Shown in pieces: positions 1 to 13,976 of a stretch of DNA of 64,000 nucleotides (its first letter is position 1; the number at the start of each line of letters is the position of its first letter). Source of the DNA: Taxillus chinensis (lineage: Eukaryota > Streptophyta > Magnoliopsida > Santalales > Loranthaceae). The stretch covers positions 42,798,258-42,862,257 of the forward strand of contig CM042092.1 in NCBI GenBank assembly GCA_023512835.1, given 5' to 3'. The notes beneath the pieces are model-generated. The model was not told the origin of the DNA and did not search any database. It was given only the letters and a program-made list of their open reading frames with translations. The position numbers and the translations under genes are program-made.

Positions 1-3000
1 GTTGCTTTGTCCATTTTGGAAGAGGATATGATGTCGTGTATTCTTTATTGCCAATAGGATATTAGGCTCAGCAAGGGTAATACCTCACTATTGTGCAGAA
101 CGTTACATCGAGCAAACTACGACAAAGAAGTGTTCCATTAAGCACCAATGAATATTCCGTTTTTTCTTTGAATGATGCATTCGAGATGTCCACAATTAGA
201 CAAATTGCCATCCTCTTGATTTCTAATTGATACAAACAGTGGATTTATCCATTTCGATAGAGTTTATGACCACGTACATTCCTTATTTCTAACAGTTTAT
301 TAAACTAGGCGTAGGAAATACGTCACAATCGTGGAGTACATCCCACAGAGTGAACGACGTATAAAAAGTGTCCTTTTGATCTTTCAAGGATACTATTTTT
401 GGTTTTGTTTGGGATTGATCCACTTGAGGCATCTAAAATTAACTAAATAAACAACCCTAACTTGACGAAACATGCCTTATGGTTTTTAATTGATAGAAGT
501 AGTTGGTTTTTCTATTTTGATAGAGTTTGTGACCTACGGTATTCCCTATTTCTAATAGTGTATTAGACTCGGCATGGAAAATATATCACCCCCATCGAGT
601 ATGTCCCATTGAGTGAGCCACCCACAAGTAGTATCCTTTTAATCTCGCATCAATATTACATTTTCCTTTTTGATCGATCCACTCGATACTACCCGTTTGA
701 TTTGTAGTTGAAATAAAGAGTTGGTTGATCCGTTTTGAAAGAGCTTGTGATGTTGTGTATTCCTTGTTGTTATTGGAGTTTTAAACTCAGCTTAGGAAAG
801 ACCTCTTCAATGTGAAGTATCTCACATTGAACGAATGACGTATAATAAGTGTCCTTTTGTCTTTTCTTAACATTACCTTTTTGTTTGATTGATCCGTTTG
901 ACACATGTGAAATCAGGTGAGTAAAAAGCCCTAACCTTAGATACTTGCCTTCTGATTTGTAATTCAAACAAAAAGTTGCTTTGTCCATTTTGAAAGAGGA
1001 TATGACGTCGTGTATTCTTTATTGCCAATAGGTTATTAGGCTCAGCAAGGGTAATACCTCACTATTGTGCAGAATGTCACATCGGGCGAACTACGTCAAA
1101 CAAGTGTTCTATTAAGCACCGATGAATATTCTGTTTTTTCTTTGAATGATCCATTCGAGACGTCCACAATTAGACAAATTGCCATCCCTTTGATTTCTAA
1201 TTGAAATAAATAGTGGCTTCATCCATTTCGATGGAGTTTATGAGCACGTGCATTCCTTATTTCTAACAGTTTATTAAACTAGGCGTAGAAATATGTCACA
1301 ATCGTGGAGTACATCCCACAGAGTGAACGACGTATAAAAGTGTCCTTTTGGTCTTTCAGGGATACTATTTTTGGTTTTTTCTGGATTGATCCACTTGAGG
1401 CATCTAAAATTAACTAAATAAACAACCTTAAGTTAATGAAACTTGCCTTACGATTTTTAATTGATACAAGTAATTGGTTATTCTATTTTGATAGAGTTTG
1501 TGACCTCCGGTATTCCGTATTTGCAATAGTGTATTCGACTCGGCATGGGAAATATATCACCCCCATCGAGTATGTCCCATTGAACGAGCCACGCACAACA
1601 AGTATCCTTTTAATCTCGCATCAATATTACATTATCCTTTTTGATCGATCCACTCGATACTACTCATTTGATTTGTAATTGAAACAAATAGTTGGTTCAC
1701 CCGTTTTGAAAAAGCTTGTGATGTTGTGTATTCCTTGTCGCTATTGGAATTTTAAACTCGGCTTACGAAAGACTCTTCAATGTGAAGTATCTCACATTGA
1801 ACGAATGACGTATAATAAGTGTCCTTTTGATCTTTTGTTAATATTACCTTCTTATTTGATTGATCCGTTTGACACATGAGAAATCAGATAAGTAAAAAGC
1901 CCTAGCCTTAGATATTTGCGTTCTGATTTGTAATTCAAATAAAAAGTTGCTTTGTCTACTTTGAAAGAGAATATGATGTCATATATTCTTTATTGCCAAT
2001 AGGTTAATGCGCTCAGCAAGGGTAATACCTCACTATTGTGCAGAACGTCACATCGGCCGAACTATATCAAACAAGTGTGCTATTAAGCACCAATGAATAT
2101 TTCGTTTTTTCTTTGGATGATCTATTCGAGGTCTCCACAATTCGACAAATTGCCATCCTTTTGATTTCTAATTGAAATAAAAAGTAGGTTCATCCCTTTC
2201 GATAGTGTTTATGACCATGTGCATTCCTTATTTCTAACAGTTTATTAAACTAGGCGTAGGAAATATGTCACAATCATGGAGTACATCCCACTGAGTGAAC
2301 GACATATAAAAAGTGTCCTTTTGATCTTTCAAGGATACTATTTTTGGTTTTGTTTTGGATTAATCCACTTGAGGAATATAAAATTAACTAAATAACAAAC
2401 CCTAAGTTAATGAAACATGCCTTATGATTTTTAATTGATACAAGTAGTTGGTTTTTCTATTTTGATAGAGTTTGTGACCTCTAGTATTCCCTATTTCTAA
2501 TAGTGTATTACACTCGGCATGGGAAATATATCACCCACATCGAGTATGTCCCATTGAACGAGCCACGCACAACTGATATCCTTTTAATCTTGCAACAATA
2601 TTACATTTTCCTTTTTGATCGATCGACTCGATACTGCCCATTTGATTTGTAATTGAAACAAATAGTTGGTTGATCCATTTTGAAAGAGCTTGTGATGTTG
2701 TGTATTCCTTTTCGCTATTGGAGTTTTAAACTCGGCTTAGGAAAGACCTCTTCATTGTGAAATATCTCACATTGAACGAATGATGTATAATAAGTGTCTT
2801 TTTGATCTTTTGTTAATATTACCTTTTTTTTATTGATCCGTTTGACACATGAGAAATCAAGTAAACAAAAAGCCCTAGAATAAGATACTTGCCTTCTGAT
2901 TTGTAATTCAAACAAAAAGTTGCTTTGTCCATTTTGAAAGAGGATATGATGTCGTGTATTCTTTATTGTCAATAGGTTATTAGCCTCAGCAAGGGTAATA

Positions 3001-5759
3001 CCTCACTATTGTGCAGAATGTCACATCGGGCGAACTACGACAAACAAGTGTTCCACTAAGCACCAATGAATATTCCATTTTTTCTTTGAATGATGCATTC
3101 GAGATGTCCACAATTAGACAAATTGCCATCCTTTTGATTTCTAATTGATACAAATAGTGGATTTATCCATTTTGATAGAGTTTATGACCACATGCATTCC
3201 TTATTTCTAATAGTTTATTAAACTAGGCGAAGGAAATACGTCACAATCGTGGAGTACATCCCACAGAGTGAACGATGTATAAAAAGTGTCCTTTTGATCT
3301 TTCAAGGATACTATTTTTGGTTTTGTTTGGGATTGATCCACTTGAGCTGTCTAAAATTAACTAAATAAACAACCCTAACTAAATTGATAGAAGTAGTTGG
3401 TTTTTCTTTTTTGATAGAGTTTGTGACCTCCGGTATTCCCTATTTCTAATAGTGTATCAGACTCGGCATGGAAAATATATCACCCCCATAGAGTATGTCC
3501 CATTGAGTGAGCGACGCACGACTTGTATCCTTTAAATTTCGCATCAATATTACATTTTCCTTTTTAATCGATCCACTCGATACTACCCGTTTGATTTGTA
3601 ATTGAAACAAAGAGTTGGTTGATCCGTTTTGAAAGAGCTTGTGATGTTGTGTATTCCTTGTCGTTATTGGAGTTTTTAAACTCGGCTTAGGAAAGAACTC
3701 TTCAATGTGAAGTATCTCACATTGAACGAATGATGTATAATAAGTGTCCTTTTGATCTTTTGTTCATATTACCATTTTGTTTGATTGATCTGTTTGACAC
3801 AAGTGAAATCTGGTAAGTAAAAAAGCCCAAGCCTTAAATACTTGCCTTCTGATTTGTAATTGAAACAAAAAGTTGCTTTGTCCATTTTGAAAGAAGATAT
3901 GACATCGTGTATTCTTTATTGCCAATAGGTTATTAGGCTCAGCAAGGGTAGTACATCACTATTGTGCAGAACGTCACATCGGCCGACCTACGTCAAACAA
4001 GTTTTCTGTTAAGCGCCGATGAATATTCCATTTTTTCTTTGAATGATCCATTCGAGACGTCCACAATTAGACAAATTGCCATCCTTTTGATTTCTAATTG
4101 AAATAAATAGTGGGTTCATCTATTTTGATAGAGTTTTTGACCACGTCCATTCCTTATTTCTAACAGTTTATTAAACTAGGCATAGGAAATACGTCACAAT
4201 CGTGGAGTACATCCCACAGAGTGAACGACGTATAAAAAGTGACATTTTGATCTTTCATGGATACTATTATTGCTTTTGCTTTGGATTGATCCACTTGACG
4301 CATCTAAAATTAACGAAATAACCAACCCTAAGTTAATGAAACTTGCCTTACGATTTTTAATTGATACAAGTAGTTGGTTTTTCTATTTTGATAGAGTTTG
4401 TGACCTCCGGTATTCCGTATTTGCAATAGTGTATTAGACTCGGCATGGGAAATATATCACCCCATCGAGTATGTCCCATTGAGCGAGCCACGCACAACAA
4501 GTATCCTTTTAATCTCGCATCAATATTACATTATCCTTTTTCATCGATCCACTCGATACTACTCATTTGATTTGTAATTGAAACAAATAGTTGGTTGACC
4601 CGGTTAGAAAAAGCTTGTGATATTGTGTATTCCTTGTCGCTGTTGGAATTTTAAACTCGGCCTACGAAAGACCTCTTCAATGTGAAGTATCTCACATTGA
4701 ACGAATGATGTATATTAAGTGTCGTTTTGATCTTTTGTTAATATTACATTTTTGTTCGATTGATCTGTTTGACACATGAGAAATCAGGTAAGTAAAAAGC
4801 CCTAGCCTTAGATAGTTGCCTTCTGATTTGTAATTCATACAAAAAGTTGCTTTGTCCATTTTGAAAGAGAATATGACGTCGTGTATTCTTTATTGCTAAT
4901 AGGTCAATAGGCTCAGCAAGGGTAACACCTCACTATTGTGCAAAACGTCACATCGAGCGAACTACATCCAACAAGTGTTCTATTAAGCACCGATGAATAT
5001 TCCGTTTTTTCTTTGAATGATCCGTTCGAGACGTCCACAATTAGACAAATTGCCATCCTTTTGATTCCTAATTGAAATAAATAGTGGGTTCATCTATTTC
5101 GATAGAGTTTTTGACCACGTCCATTCCTTATTTCTAACAGTTTATTAAACTAGGCATAGGAAATATGTCACAATCGTGGAGTACATCCCACAGGGTGAAC
5201 GACGTATAAAAAGTGACCTTTTGATCTTTCAAGGATACTATTTTTGCTTTGTTTTGGATTGATCCACTTGAGGCATCTAAAATTAACTAAATAACCAACC
5301 TAAGTTAATAAAACATGCCTTATGATTTTTAATTGATACAAGTAGTTGGTTTCTCTATTTTGATAGAGTTTATGACCTCTGGTATTCCCTATTTCTAATA
5401 GTGTATTACACTCGGCATGGAAATATATCACCCATGTCGAGTATGTCCCATTGAACGAGCCACGCACAACTGATATCCTTTTAATCTTGCAAAAATATTA
5501 CATTTTCCTTTTTGATCGATCCACTCGATACTACGCATTTGATTTGTAATTGAAACAAATAGTTGGTTGATCCATTTTGAAAGAGCTTGTGATGTTTGTA
5601 TTCCTTTTTGCTATTGGAGTTTTAAACTCGGCTTAGGAAAGACATCTTCAATGTGAAGTATCTCACATTGAACGAATGACGTATAATAAGTGTGTTTTTG
5701 ATCTTTTGTTAATATTAGCTTTTTGTTTGATTGATCCGTTTGACACAAGAGAAATCGAG

Positions 5760-5984
5760 TAAGTACAAAGCCCTAGCCTTAGATACTTCCCTTCTGATCC
5801 ATTTGGAAAGAGCTTGTTATGTATCTCACACTGAACGAATGATGTATAATAAGTGACTTTTTGATCTTTTGTTAATATTACCTTTTTTTTTTTTTGATTG
5901 ATCCGTTTGACACATGAGAAATCAAGCAAACAAAAAGCCCTAGAATAAGATACTTGCCTTCTGATTTGTAATTCAAACAAAAAG
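5760..5984. repeat. Extra partial subunit in a 1138-bp satellite variant
   Basis: After TACTTCCCTTCTGATCC the unit restarts inside the fourth subunit (CATTTGGAAAGAGCTTG) and repeats the part that normally precedes the next unit, adding about 164 bp. The same junction occurs near 9650 and 11755, so the variant was amplified as part of a longer higher-order unit and did not arise three times independently. Confidence 0.85.
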
Positions 5985-8639
5985 TTGCTTTGTCCAATTT
6001 GAAAGAGGATATGTTGTCGTGTATTCTTTATTGCCAATAGGTTATTAGGCTCAGCATGGGTAATACCTCACTATTATGCAGAACGTCACATCAGGCGAAC
6101 TACGATAAACAAGTGTTCCATTAAGCACCAATGAATATTCCATTTTTTCTTTGAATGATGCATTCGAGATGTCCACAATTAGACAAATTGCCATCCTTAT
6201 GATTTCTAATTGATACAAATAGTGGATTTGTCCATTTCGATACAGTTTATGACCACGTGTATTCCTTATTTCTAACAGTTTATTAAACTAGGCGTAGGAA
6301 ATACGTCACAATCGTGGAGTACATCCCACAGAGGGAACGACCTATAAAAAGTGTCCTTTTGATCTTTCAAGGATACTATTTTTGGTTTTGTTTGGGATTG
6401 ATCCACTTGAGGCATCTAAAATTAACCAAATAAACAACCCTAACTTGATGAAACATGCCTTCTGGTTTTTAATTGATAGAAGTAGTTGGTTTTTCTATTT
6501 TGATAGAGTTTGTGACCTACGATATTCCCTATTCCTAATAGTGTATTACACTCGGCATGGAAAAAATATATCACCCCCATAAAGTATGTCCCATTGAGTG
6601 AGCCACGCACAACTTGTATCCTTTTAATTTCGCATCAATGTTACATTTTCCTTTCTGATCGATCCACTCGATACTACCCGTTTGATTTGTAATTGAAACA
6701 AAGAGTTGGTTGATCCGTTTTGAAAAAGCTTGTGATGTTGTGTATTCCTTGTCGCTATTGGAGTTTTAAACTCGGCTTAGGAAAGAACTCTTCAATGTGA
6801 AGTTTCTCACATTGAACGAATGAGGTATAAAAGGTGTCCTTTTCATCTTTTGTTAATATTACCATTTTGTTTGATTGATCCGTTTGACACTTGTGAAATC
6901 TGGTAAGTAAAAAACCCCTAGCCTTAAATACTTGCCTTCTGATTTGTAATTGAAACAAAAAGTTGCTTTGTCCATTTTGAAAGAAGATATGACATCGTGT
7001 ATTCTTTATTGCCAATAGGTTATTAGGCTCAGCAAAGGTAATACCTCACTATTGTGCAGAACGTCACATCGGCCGAACTACGTCAAACAAGTGTTCTGTT
7101 AAGCGGCGATGAATATTCCATTTTTTCTTTGAATGATCCATTCGAGACGTCCACAATTAGACAAATTGCCATCCTTTTGATTTCTAATTGAAATAAATAG
7201 TTTGTTCATCTATTTCGATAGAGTTTTTGACCACGTCCATTCCTTATTTCTAACAGTTTATTAAACTAGGCATAGGAAATACGTCACAATCGTGGAGTAC
7301 ATCCCACAGAGTGAACGACGTATAAAAAGTGACCTTTTGATCTTTCAAGGATACTATTTTGGCTTTTGTTTTGGATTGATCCACTTGAGGCATCTAAAAT
7401 TGACGAAATAACCAACCCTAACTTAATGAAACTTGCCTTATGATTTTTAATTGATACAAGTAGTTGGTTTTTCTATTTTGATAGAGTTTGTGACCTCCGG
7501 TATTCCGTATTTCCAATAGTGTATTAGACTCAGCATGGGAAATATATCACCCCCATCGAGTATGTCCCATTGAGAGAGCCACGCACAACAAGTATCCTTT
7601 TAATCTCGCATCAATATTACATTATCCTTTTTGATCGATCCACTCGATACTAATCATTTGACTTGTAATTGAAATAAATAGTTGGTTGACCCGTTTTGAA
7701 AAAGCTTGTGATGTTGTGTATTCCTTGTCGCTTTTGGAATGTTAAACTCGACTTACAAAAGACCTCTTCAATGTGAAGTATCTCACATTGAACGAATGAC
7801 GTATAATAAGTGTCCTTTTGATCTTTTGTTAATATTACCTTTTTGTTTGATTGATCCGTTTGACACATGAGAAATCAGGTAAGTAAAAAGCCCTAGGCTT
7901 AGATACTTGCCTTCTGATTTGTAATTCAAACAAAAAGTTGCCTTGTCCATTTTGAAAGAGGATATGACGTCGTGTATTCTTTGTTGCTAATAGGTTTATA
8001 GGTTCAGCAAGGGTAACACCTCACTATTGTGCAAAACGTCACATCGAGCGAACTACATCAAACAAGTGTTCTGTTAAGCGCCGATGAATATTCCGTTTTT
8101 TCTTTTAATGATCAATTCGAGACGTCCACAATTAAACAAATTGCCATCCTTTTGATTCCTAATTGAAATAAATAGTCGGTTCATCTATTTCGATAGAGTT
8201 TTTAACCACGTCCATTCCTTATTTCTAACAGTTTATTAAACTAGGCATAGGAAATACGTCACAATCGTGGAGTACATCCCACAGAGTGAACGACGTATAA
8301 AAAGTGACCTTTTGATCTTTCAAGGATACTAATTTTGCTTTTGTTTTGGATGTATCCACTTGAGGCATCTAAAATTAACGAAAGAACCAACCCCAAGTTG
8401 ATGAAACTTGCCTTATAACTTTTAATTCATACATGTAGTTGGTTTTTCTATTTCGATAGAGTTTGTCACCTCCGGTATTCCGTATTTCCAATAGTGTATT
8501 AGACTCGGCATGGGAAATATATCACCCCCATCGAGTATGTCCCATTGAGCGAGCCACGCACAACAAGTATCCTTTTAATCTTGCATCAATATTACGTTTT
8601 CCTTTTTGGTCGATCCACTCAACAACTATTTGATTTGTA

Positions 8640-8710
8640 ATTGAAACAAATAGTTGGTTAACCCGTTTTGAAAGAGTTTCTGATTTGTAATTCAAATAAA
8701 AAGTTGCTTT
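8640..8710. repeat. Deletion junction in the 765-bp satellite variant
   Basis: The unit between the markers at 7938 and 8703 is only 765 bp. The fourth subunit is nearly absent: the text passes from CCGTTTTGAAAGAGTTT directly to CTGATTTGTAATTCAAAT, which normally lies about 210 bp further on. The joined sites share short similarity, so slippage or unequal exchange between subunits is the likely origin. Confidence 0.8.
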
Positions 8711-11700
8711 GTCCACTTTGAAAGAGAATATGACGTCATGTATTCTTTATTGCCAATAGGTTAATAGGCTCAGCAAGGGTAATACCTCACTATTGTGCAG
8801 AACGTAACATCGGGCGAACTATATCAAACAAGTGTGCTATTAAGCACCGATGAATATTCCGTTTTTTCTTTGGATGATCTATTCGAGGCATCCATAATTC
8901 GACAAATTACCATCCTTTTGATTTCTAAGTGAAATAGAAAGTAGGTTCATCCATTTCGATAGAGTTTATGACCAGGTGCATTCCTTATTTCTAACAGTTT
9001 ATTAAACTAGGCGTAGGAAATACGTCACGATCGTGGAAATACGTCACTCGAGTGAACCGCGTATAAATAGTGTCCTCTTGATCTTTCAAGGATACTATTT
9101 TTGCTTTTGTTTGGGATTGATCCACTTGAGGCATCTAAAATTAACTAAATAACCAACCCTAAGTTAATGAAACTTGCCTTATGATTTTTAATTGATACAA
9201 GTAGTTGGTTTTTCTATTTTGATAGGGTTTGTGACCTCCGGTATTCTGTATTTCCAATAGTGTATTAGACTCGGCATGGGAAATATATCACCCCCATCGA
9301 GTATGTCCCATTGAGCGAGCCACGCACAACAAGTATCCTTTTTATCTCGCATCAATATTACATTATCCTTTTTGATCGATCCACTCGATACTACTCATTT
9401 GATTTGTAATTGAAACAAATAGTTGGTTGACCCGTTTTGAAAAAGCTTGTGATGTTGTGTATTCCTTGTCGTTGTTGGAATTTTAAACTCGGCTTATGAA
9501 AGACCTCTTCAATGTGAAGTATCTCACATTGAACGAATGACGTATAATAAGTGTGCTTTTGATCTTTTGTTAATATTACCTTTTTGTTTGATTGATCTGT
9601 TTGACACATGAGAAATCAGGTAAGTAAAAAGCCCTAGCCTTAGATACTTCCCTTCTGATCCATTTGGAAAGAGCTTGTGATGTATCTCACATTGAATGAA
9701 TGATGTCTAATAAGTGTGTTTTTGATCTTTTGTTAATATTACCTTTTTTTTTGATTGATCCGTTTGACACATGAGAAATCAGGTAACTAAAAAGCCCTAG
9801 CCTTAATCACTTGCCTTCTGATTTGTAATTGAAACAAAAAGTTGCTTTGTCCATTTTGAAAGAAGATATGACGTCGTGTATTCTTTATTGCCAATAGGTT
9901 ATTAGGCTCAGCAAGGGTAATACCTCACTATTGTGCAGAACGTCACATCGCGTGAACTACGTCAAACAAGTGTTCTATTAAGCGCCGATGAATATTCTGT
10001 TTTTTCTTTGAATGATCCATTCGTGACGTCCGCAATTAGACAAATTGCCATCCTTTTGATTCCCAATTGAAATAAATAGTGGGTTCATCTATTTCGATAG
10101 AGTTTTTGACCACGTCCATTCCTTATTTCTAACAGTTTATTAAACTCGGCATAGGAAATATGTCACAATCGTGGAGTACATCCCACAGAGTGAACGACGT
10201 ATAAAAAGTGACCTTTTGATCTTTCAAGGATACTATTTCTGCTTTTGTTTTGGATTGATCCACTTGAGGCATCTAAAATTAATGAAATAACCAACCCTAA
10301 GTTAATGAAACTTGCCTTATGATTTTTAATTGATACAAGTAGTTGGTTTTTCTATTTTGATAAAGTTTGTGACCTCCGGTATTCCGTATTTACAATAGTG
10401 TATTAGACTCGGCATGGGAAATATATCACCCCCATCGAGTATGTCCCATTGAGCGAGCCACGCACAACAAGTATCCTTTTAATCTTGCATCAATATTACA
10501 TTTTCCTTTTTGGTCTATCCACTCAACACTACCCATTTGATTTGTAATTGAAACAAATAGTTGGTTAACCCGTTTTGAAAGAGGTTGTGATGTTGTGTAT
10601 TCCTTGTCGCGATTGGAGTTTTAAACTCGGCTTAGGAAAGACCTCTTCAATTGGAAGTATCTCACATTGAACGAATGACGTATAATAAGTGTCCTTTTGA
10701 TCTTTTCTTAATATTACCTTTTTGTTTGATTGATCCGTTTGACACACGAGAAATCAGATAAGTAAAAAGCCCTAGCCTTAGATACTTGCCTTCTGATTTG
10801 TAATTCGAACAAAAAGTTGCTTTGTCCACTTTGAAAAAGAATATGACGATATGTATTCTTTATTGCCAATAGGTTAATAGGCTCAACAAGGGTAATACCT
10901 CACTATTGTGGAGAACGTCACATCGGGCTCAAACAAGTATGCTATTGAGCACCGATGAATATTCCGTTTTTTCTTTGGATGATCTATTCGAGGCGTCCAT
11001 AATTCGACAAATTGCCATCCTTTTGATTTCTAATTGAAATAAAAAGTGGGTTCATCCATTTCGATAGAGTTTATGACCATGTGCATTCCTTATTTCTAAC
11101 AGTTTATTAAACTAGGCGTAGGAAATACGTCACAATCGTGGAGTACATCCCATTGAGTGAACGGCATATAAATTGTGTCCTTTTGATCTTTCAAGGATAC
11201 TATTTTTGCTTTTGTTCTGGATTGATCCACTTGAGGAATATAAAATTAACAAAATAACCAACCCTAAGTTAATAGAACATGCCTTATGATTTTTAGTTGA
11301 TACAAGTAGTTGGTTTTTCTATTTTCATAGAGTTTATGACCTCTGGTATTCCCTATTTCTAATAGTGTATTACTCTCAGCATGGAAATATATCACCCACG
11401 TCCAGTATGTCCCATTGAACGAGCCACGCACAACTGATATCCTTTTAATCTTGCAACAATATTACATTTTCCTTTTTGATCGATCCACTCGATACTACCC
11501 ATTTGATTTGTAATTGAAACAATTAGTTGGTTGATCCATTTTGAAAGAGCTTGTGATGTTGTGTATTCCTTTTCGCTATTGGAGTTTTAAACTCGGCTTA
11601 GGAAAGACCTCTTCAATGTGAAGTATCTCATATTGAACGAATGACGTATAATAAGTGTCTTTTCAATCTTTTGTTAGTATTAGCTTTTTGTTTGATTGAT

Positions 11701-12406
11701 CCGTTTGACACAAGAGAAATCGAGTAAGTACAAAGCCCTAGCCTTAGATACTTCCCTTCTAATCCATTTGGAAAGAGCTTGTGATGTATCTCACATTGAA
11801 CGAATGATGTATAATAAGTGTGTTTTTGATCTTTTGTTAATATTACCTTTTTTTTTTGATTGATTCGTTTGACACATGAGAAATCAGGTAAGTAAAAAGC
11901 CCTGGCTTTAAATACTTGCCTTCTGATTTGTAATTGAAACAAAAAGTTGCTTTGTCCATTTTGAAAGAAGAAATGACATCATGTATTCTTTATTGCCAAT
12001 AGGTTATTAGGCTCAGCAAGGGTAATACCTCACTATTGTGCAGAACGTCACATCGCGCGAACTACGTCAAACAAGTGTTCTATTAAGCGCCGATGAATAT
12101 TCTGTTTTTTCTTTGAATGATCCATTCGTGACGTCCACAATTAGACAAATTGCCATCCTTTTGATTTCTAATTGAAATAAATAGTGGGTTCATCCATTTC
12201 GATAGAGTTTATGACTGTGTTAATTCCCTATTTCTAACAATTTACTAAACTAGGCATAGAAAATACGTCATAATCGTGGAGTACGTCCCACAGAGTGAAC
12301 GACATATAAAAAGTGTCCTTTTGATCTTTCAAGGATACAATTTTTGGTTTTGTTTTGGATTGATCGACTTGAGGCATCTAAAATTAACTAAATAAACCCT
12401 AACTTA

Positions 12407-12504
12407 GAGCAAATATATATGATATATGAAGCAATAAGGCTCTAATCATGCTCTTAAACGTCATAAATAAATACTAGAATAACGGCATAAAATGCACGTT
12501 ATCA
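12407..12504 (-). repeat. Truncated Athila-like LTR end (fragment L)
   Basis: These 98 bp match the terminal part of the LTRs that end at 22715, 36307 and 42790, finishing with the same GCACGTTATCA. On the minus strand this is the first 98 bp of the 3' LTR. The remaining 1.4 kb is gone and satellite abuts it directly. The join has a TTA microhomology (12404-12406), which fits an illegitimate deletion. At diagnostic positions the remnant is closer to element B's LTRs than to the LTR at 41298-42790, so the two outer ends of this nest are unlikely to be a matched LTR pair. Confidence 0.88.
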
Positions 12505-13976
12505 AATACACTATACTTGAACCAATGCTTGTCCTCAAGCAAAAACATACAAGCATACAAAAATAAAATAAACACGCAATCAAACGGAAGAAAAATAAAA
12601 TAACAATCAAGGAGAATCATGGTTTCCTAAGCATGCAACTCTATCATGATGAAATGGGAATTTAAGCATCAAAATGAGTCATAACTTAGTTCATTCATGT
12701 CCATATCCCTAGTCTAACAACCATGCAATATTACCACTTAAATTCAGATATGAGCAAGCAATCCATGATAAAATAGCACCTAGTTTCCCTTTAAGTTCTT
12801 ACCAAGGATAAGCAGCCTCACTCAAATATAATAATTCTCAAGCCCAATACCTATCAATGAACAATGGATGGAAAACTCTATCTCTACACTCGCCATCAGC
12901 TATTGATTAAGTACTTGCCAAGCAATCATGAGAGTTCCCTATTGTGCTCATCAAAGAAAACACACTCTCTATTCTACTTTATTTGAACTCACACGCTAGA
13001 CTAAACTCAATAAACTCACACTCTATTCTAATAAATGATAAAACATAACATGAGCCAAAGAATTGAGCTCAACACTCTCAAAACAAAACACAATTCAGCC
13101 AATGTGGCTTCACAAATAAATAATCACACATAAACATCAAGCCATTGTGGCTTTTATTCTGATTTTTTTTAGTAATAATCTTACAAGGTTGCATTTTATG
13201 CTCCCCCTTGATGGATTATTCACTCTTGTTTTTTTTTACTCACATAACACATAAATAAGACTGATTTTTTTAATGCATACCCCTTTTCAAAATGTGATGG
13301 GTTTTTTCCACAATGTGCATCACAGCCTTTTCCAATAATATCACACAATAAAGAAAAGAATGCAAAGACAGTCACAGTGACTCAGAGGTCTTGCATCCTA
13401 ACTAAACACCAAACACTGAGCACTAATAAGTAATCACATGCTTACTTGACTCCTACCATTAAATAACCAATGTTGAATGCAAGAAGAGTAGCAATTATTA
13501 CCCATACCCTAAAATGGCACTCAAAGGCTAAAAGAAGCTGTTCTCATTTTTCATTTCTTTTTCACTCAACTTTAGGGGTTACTTAGGTTTATCATAGCAT
13601 TTCATGCTCAGCTAATATTCAAACTTCAGCTCCAAAAACATGGTGATATCATTCAAAAGATAAAGACATGATCAAACTAAATCAGAGCACATTTTAACTA
13701 TTCAAAAACCCTTATCACAACATGATACTAATGTGGCATAAAAAATTAAATTTTAAGCCAAAATTGCATACTTAATATCCATGCCTCCACGAGAAAATCA
13801 TTCAAGCAAACAACTCAAACAATCATGCAACTAAAAACACTTTTTTTTTAGAAAATTATAAATAAAACATGCAATCACAACATAAAAGACAAGCAAGTGG
13901 CTCAAGTCACTCCCCATACAGCACACTTAAAATATGCTATGTCCTCATGGCATAAAATAGGGAGTAGGAAAAACAC
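12505..13976 (-). other. Non-coding 3' region of Athila-like fragment L
   Basis: About 1.5 kb between the end of ORF-X and the LTR remnant. I see no credible ORF on either strand. It is A/C-rich on the plus strand with several T-runs. It aligns along its whole length with 22716-22874 plus 24411-25741 of element B. At 12651-12669 it holds the uninterrupted GGGAATTTAAGC sequence that is split by a solo LTR in B, giving a direct view of the empty target. No clear polypurine tract is visible next to the LTR end. Confidence 0.85.

Larger units (their letters stand above)
1..12406. repeat. Satellite array, block I (about 974-bp higher-order repeat)
   Basis: Tandem satellite. The marker GTTGCTTTGTCC (or a close variant) recurs at 1, 975, 1946, 2919, 3872, 4846, 5984, 6962, 7938, 8703, 9841, 10816 and 11946, so the usual spacing is 953-978 bp, with longer (about 1138 bp) and shorter (765 bp) variants. 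Within each unit four related subunits of about 220-265 bp can be aligned on a shared core (a GAGTTTATGACC-type motif, then a TATTCC..TATT motif, then a CTCGGC-type motif). Adjacent units differ by a few to perhaps ten percent by eye. The many 60-140 aa ORFs on both strands recur with the repeat phase and are not genes. AT-rich with short A-tracts; no telomeric array. Function is unknown; a pericentromeric or centromeric location is an inference. Confidence 0.95.

Noticed and set aside
1..12406. Repeated ORFs of 60-142 aa on both strands in the satellite (for example 7650-7868, 9391-9609, 5663-6037)
   Set aside because: They recur at the repeat period, shift with subunit indels, show no domain and exist only because the satellite has few stops in some phases.
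12395..12406. CCCTAA within the satellite phrase AACCCTAACTTA as a telomere-like repeat
   Set aside because: It is a single copy per subunit, never in tandem, so it is not telomeric.
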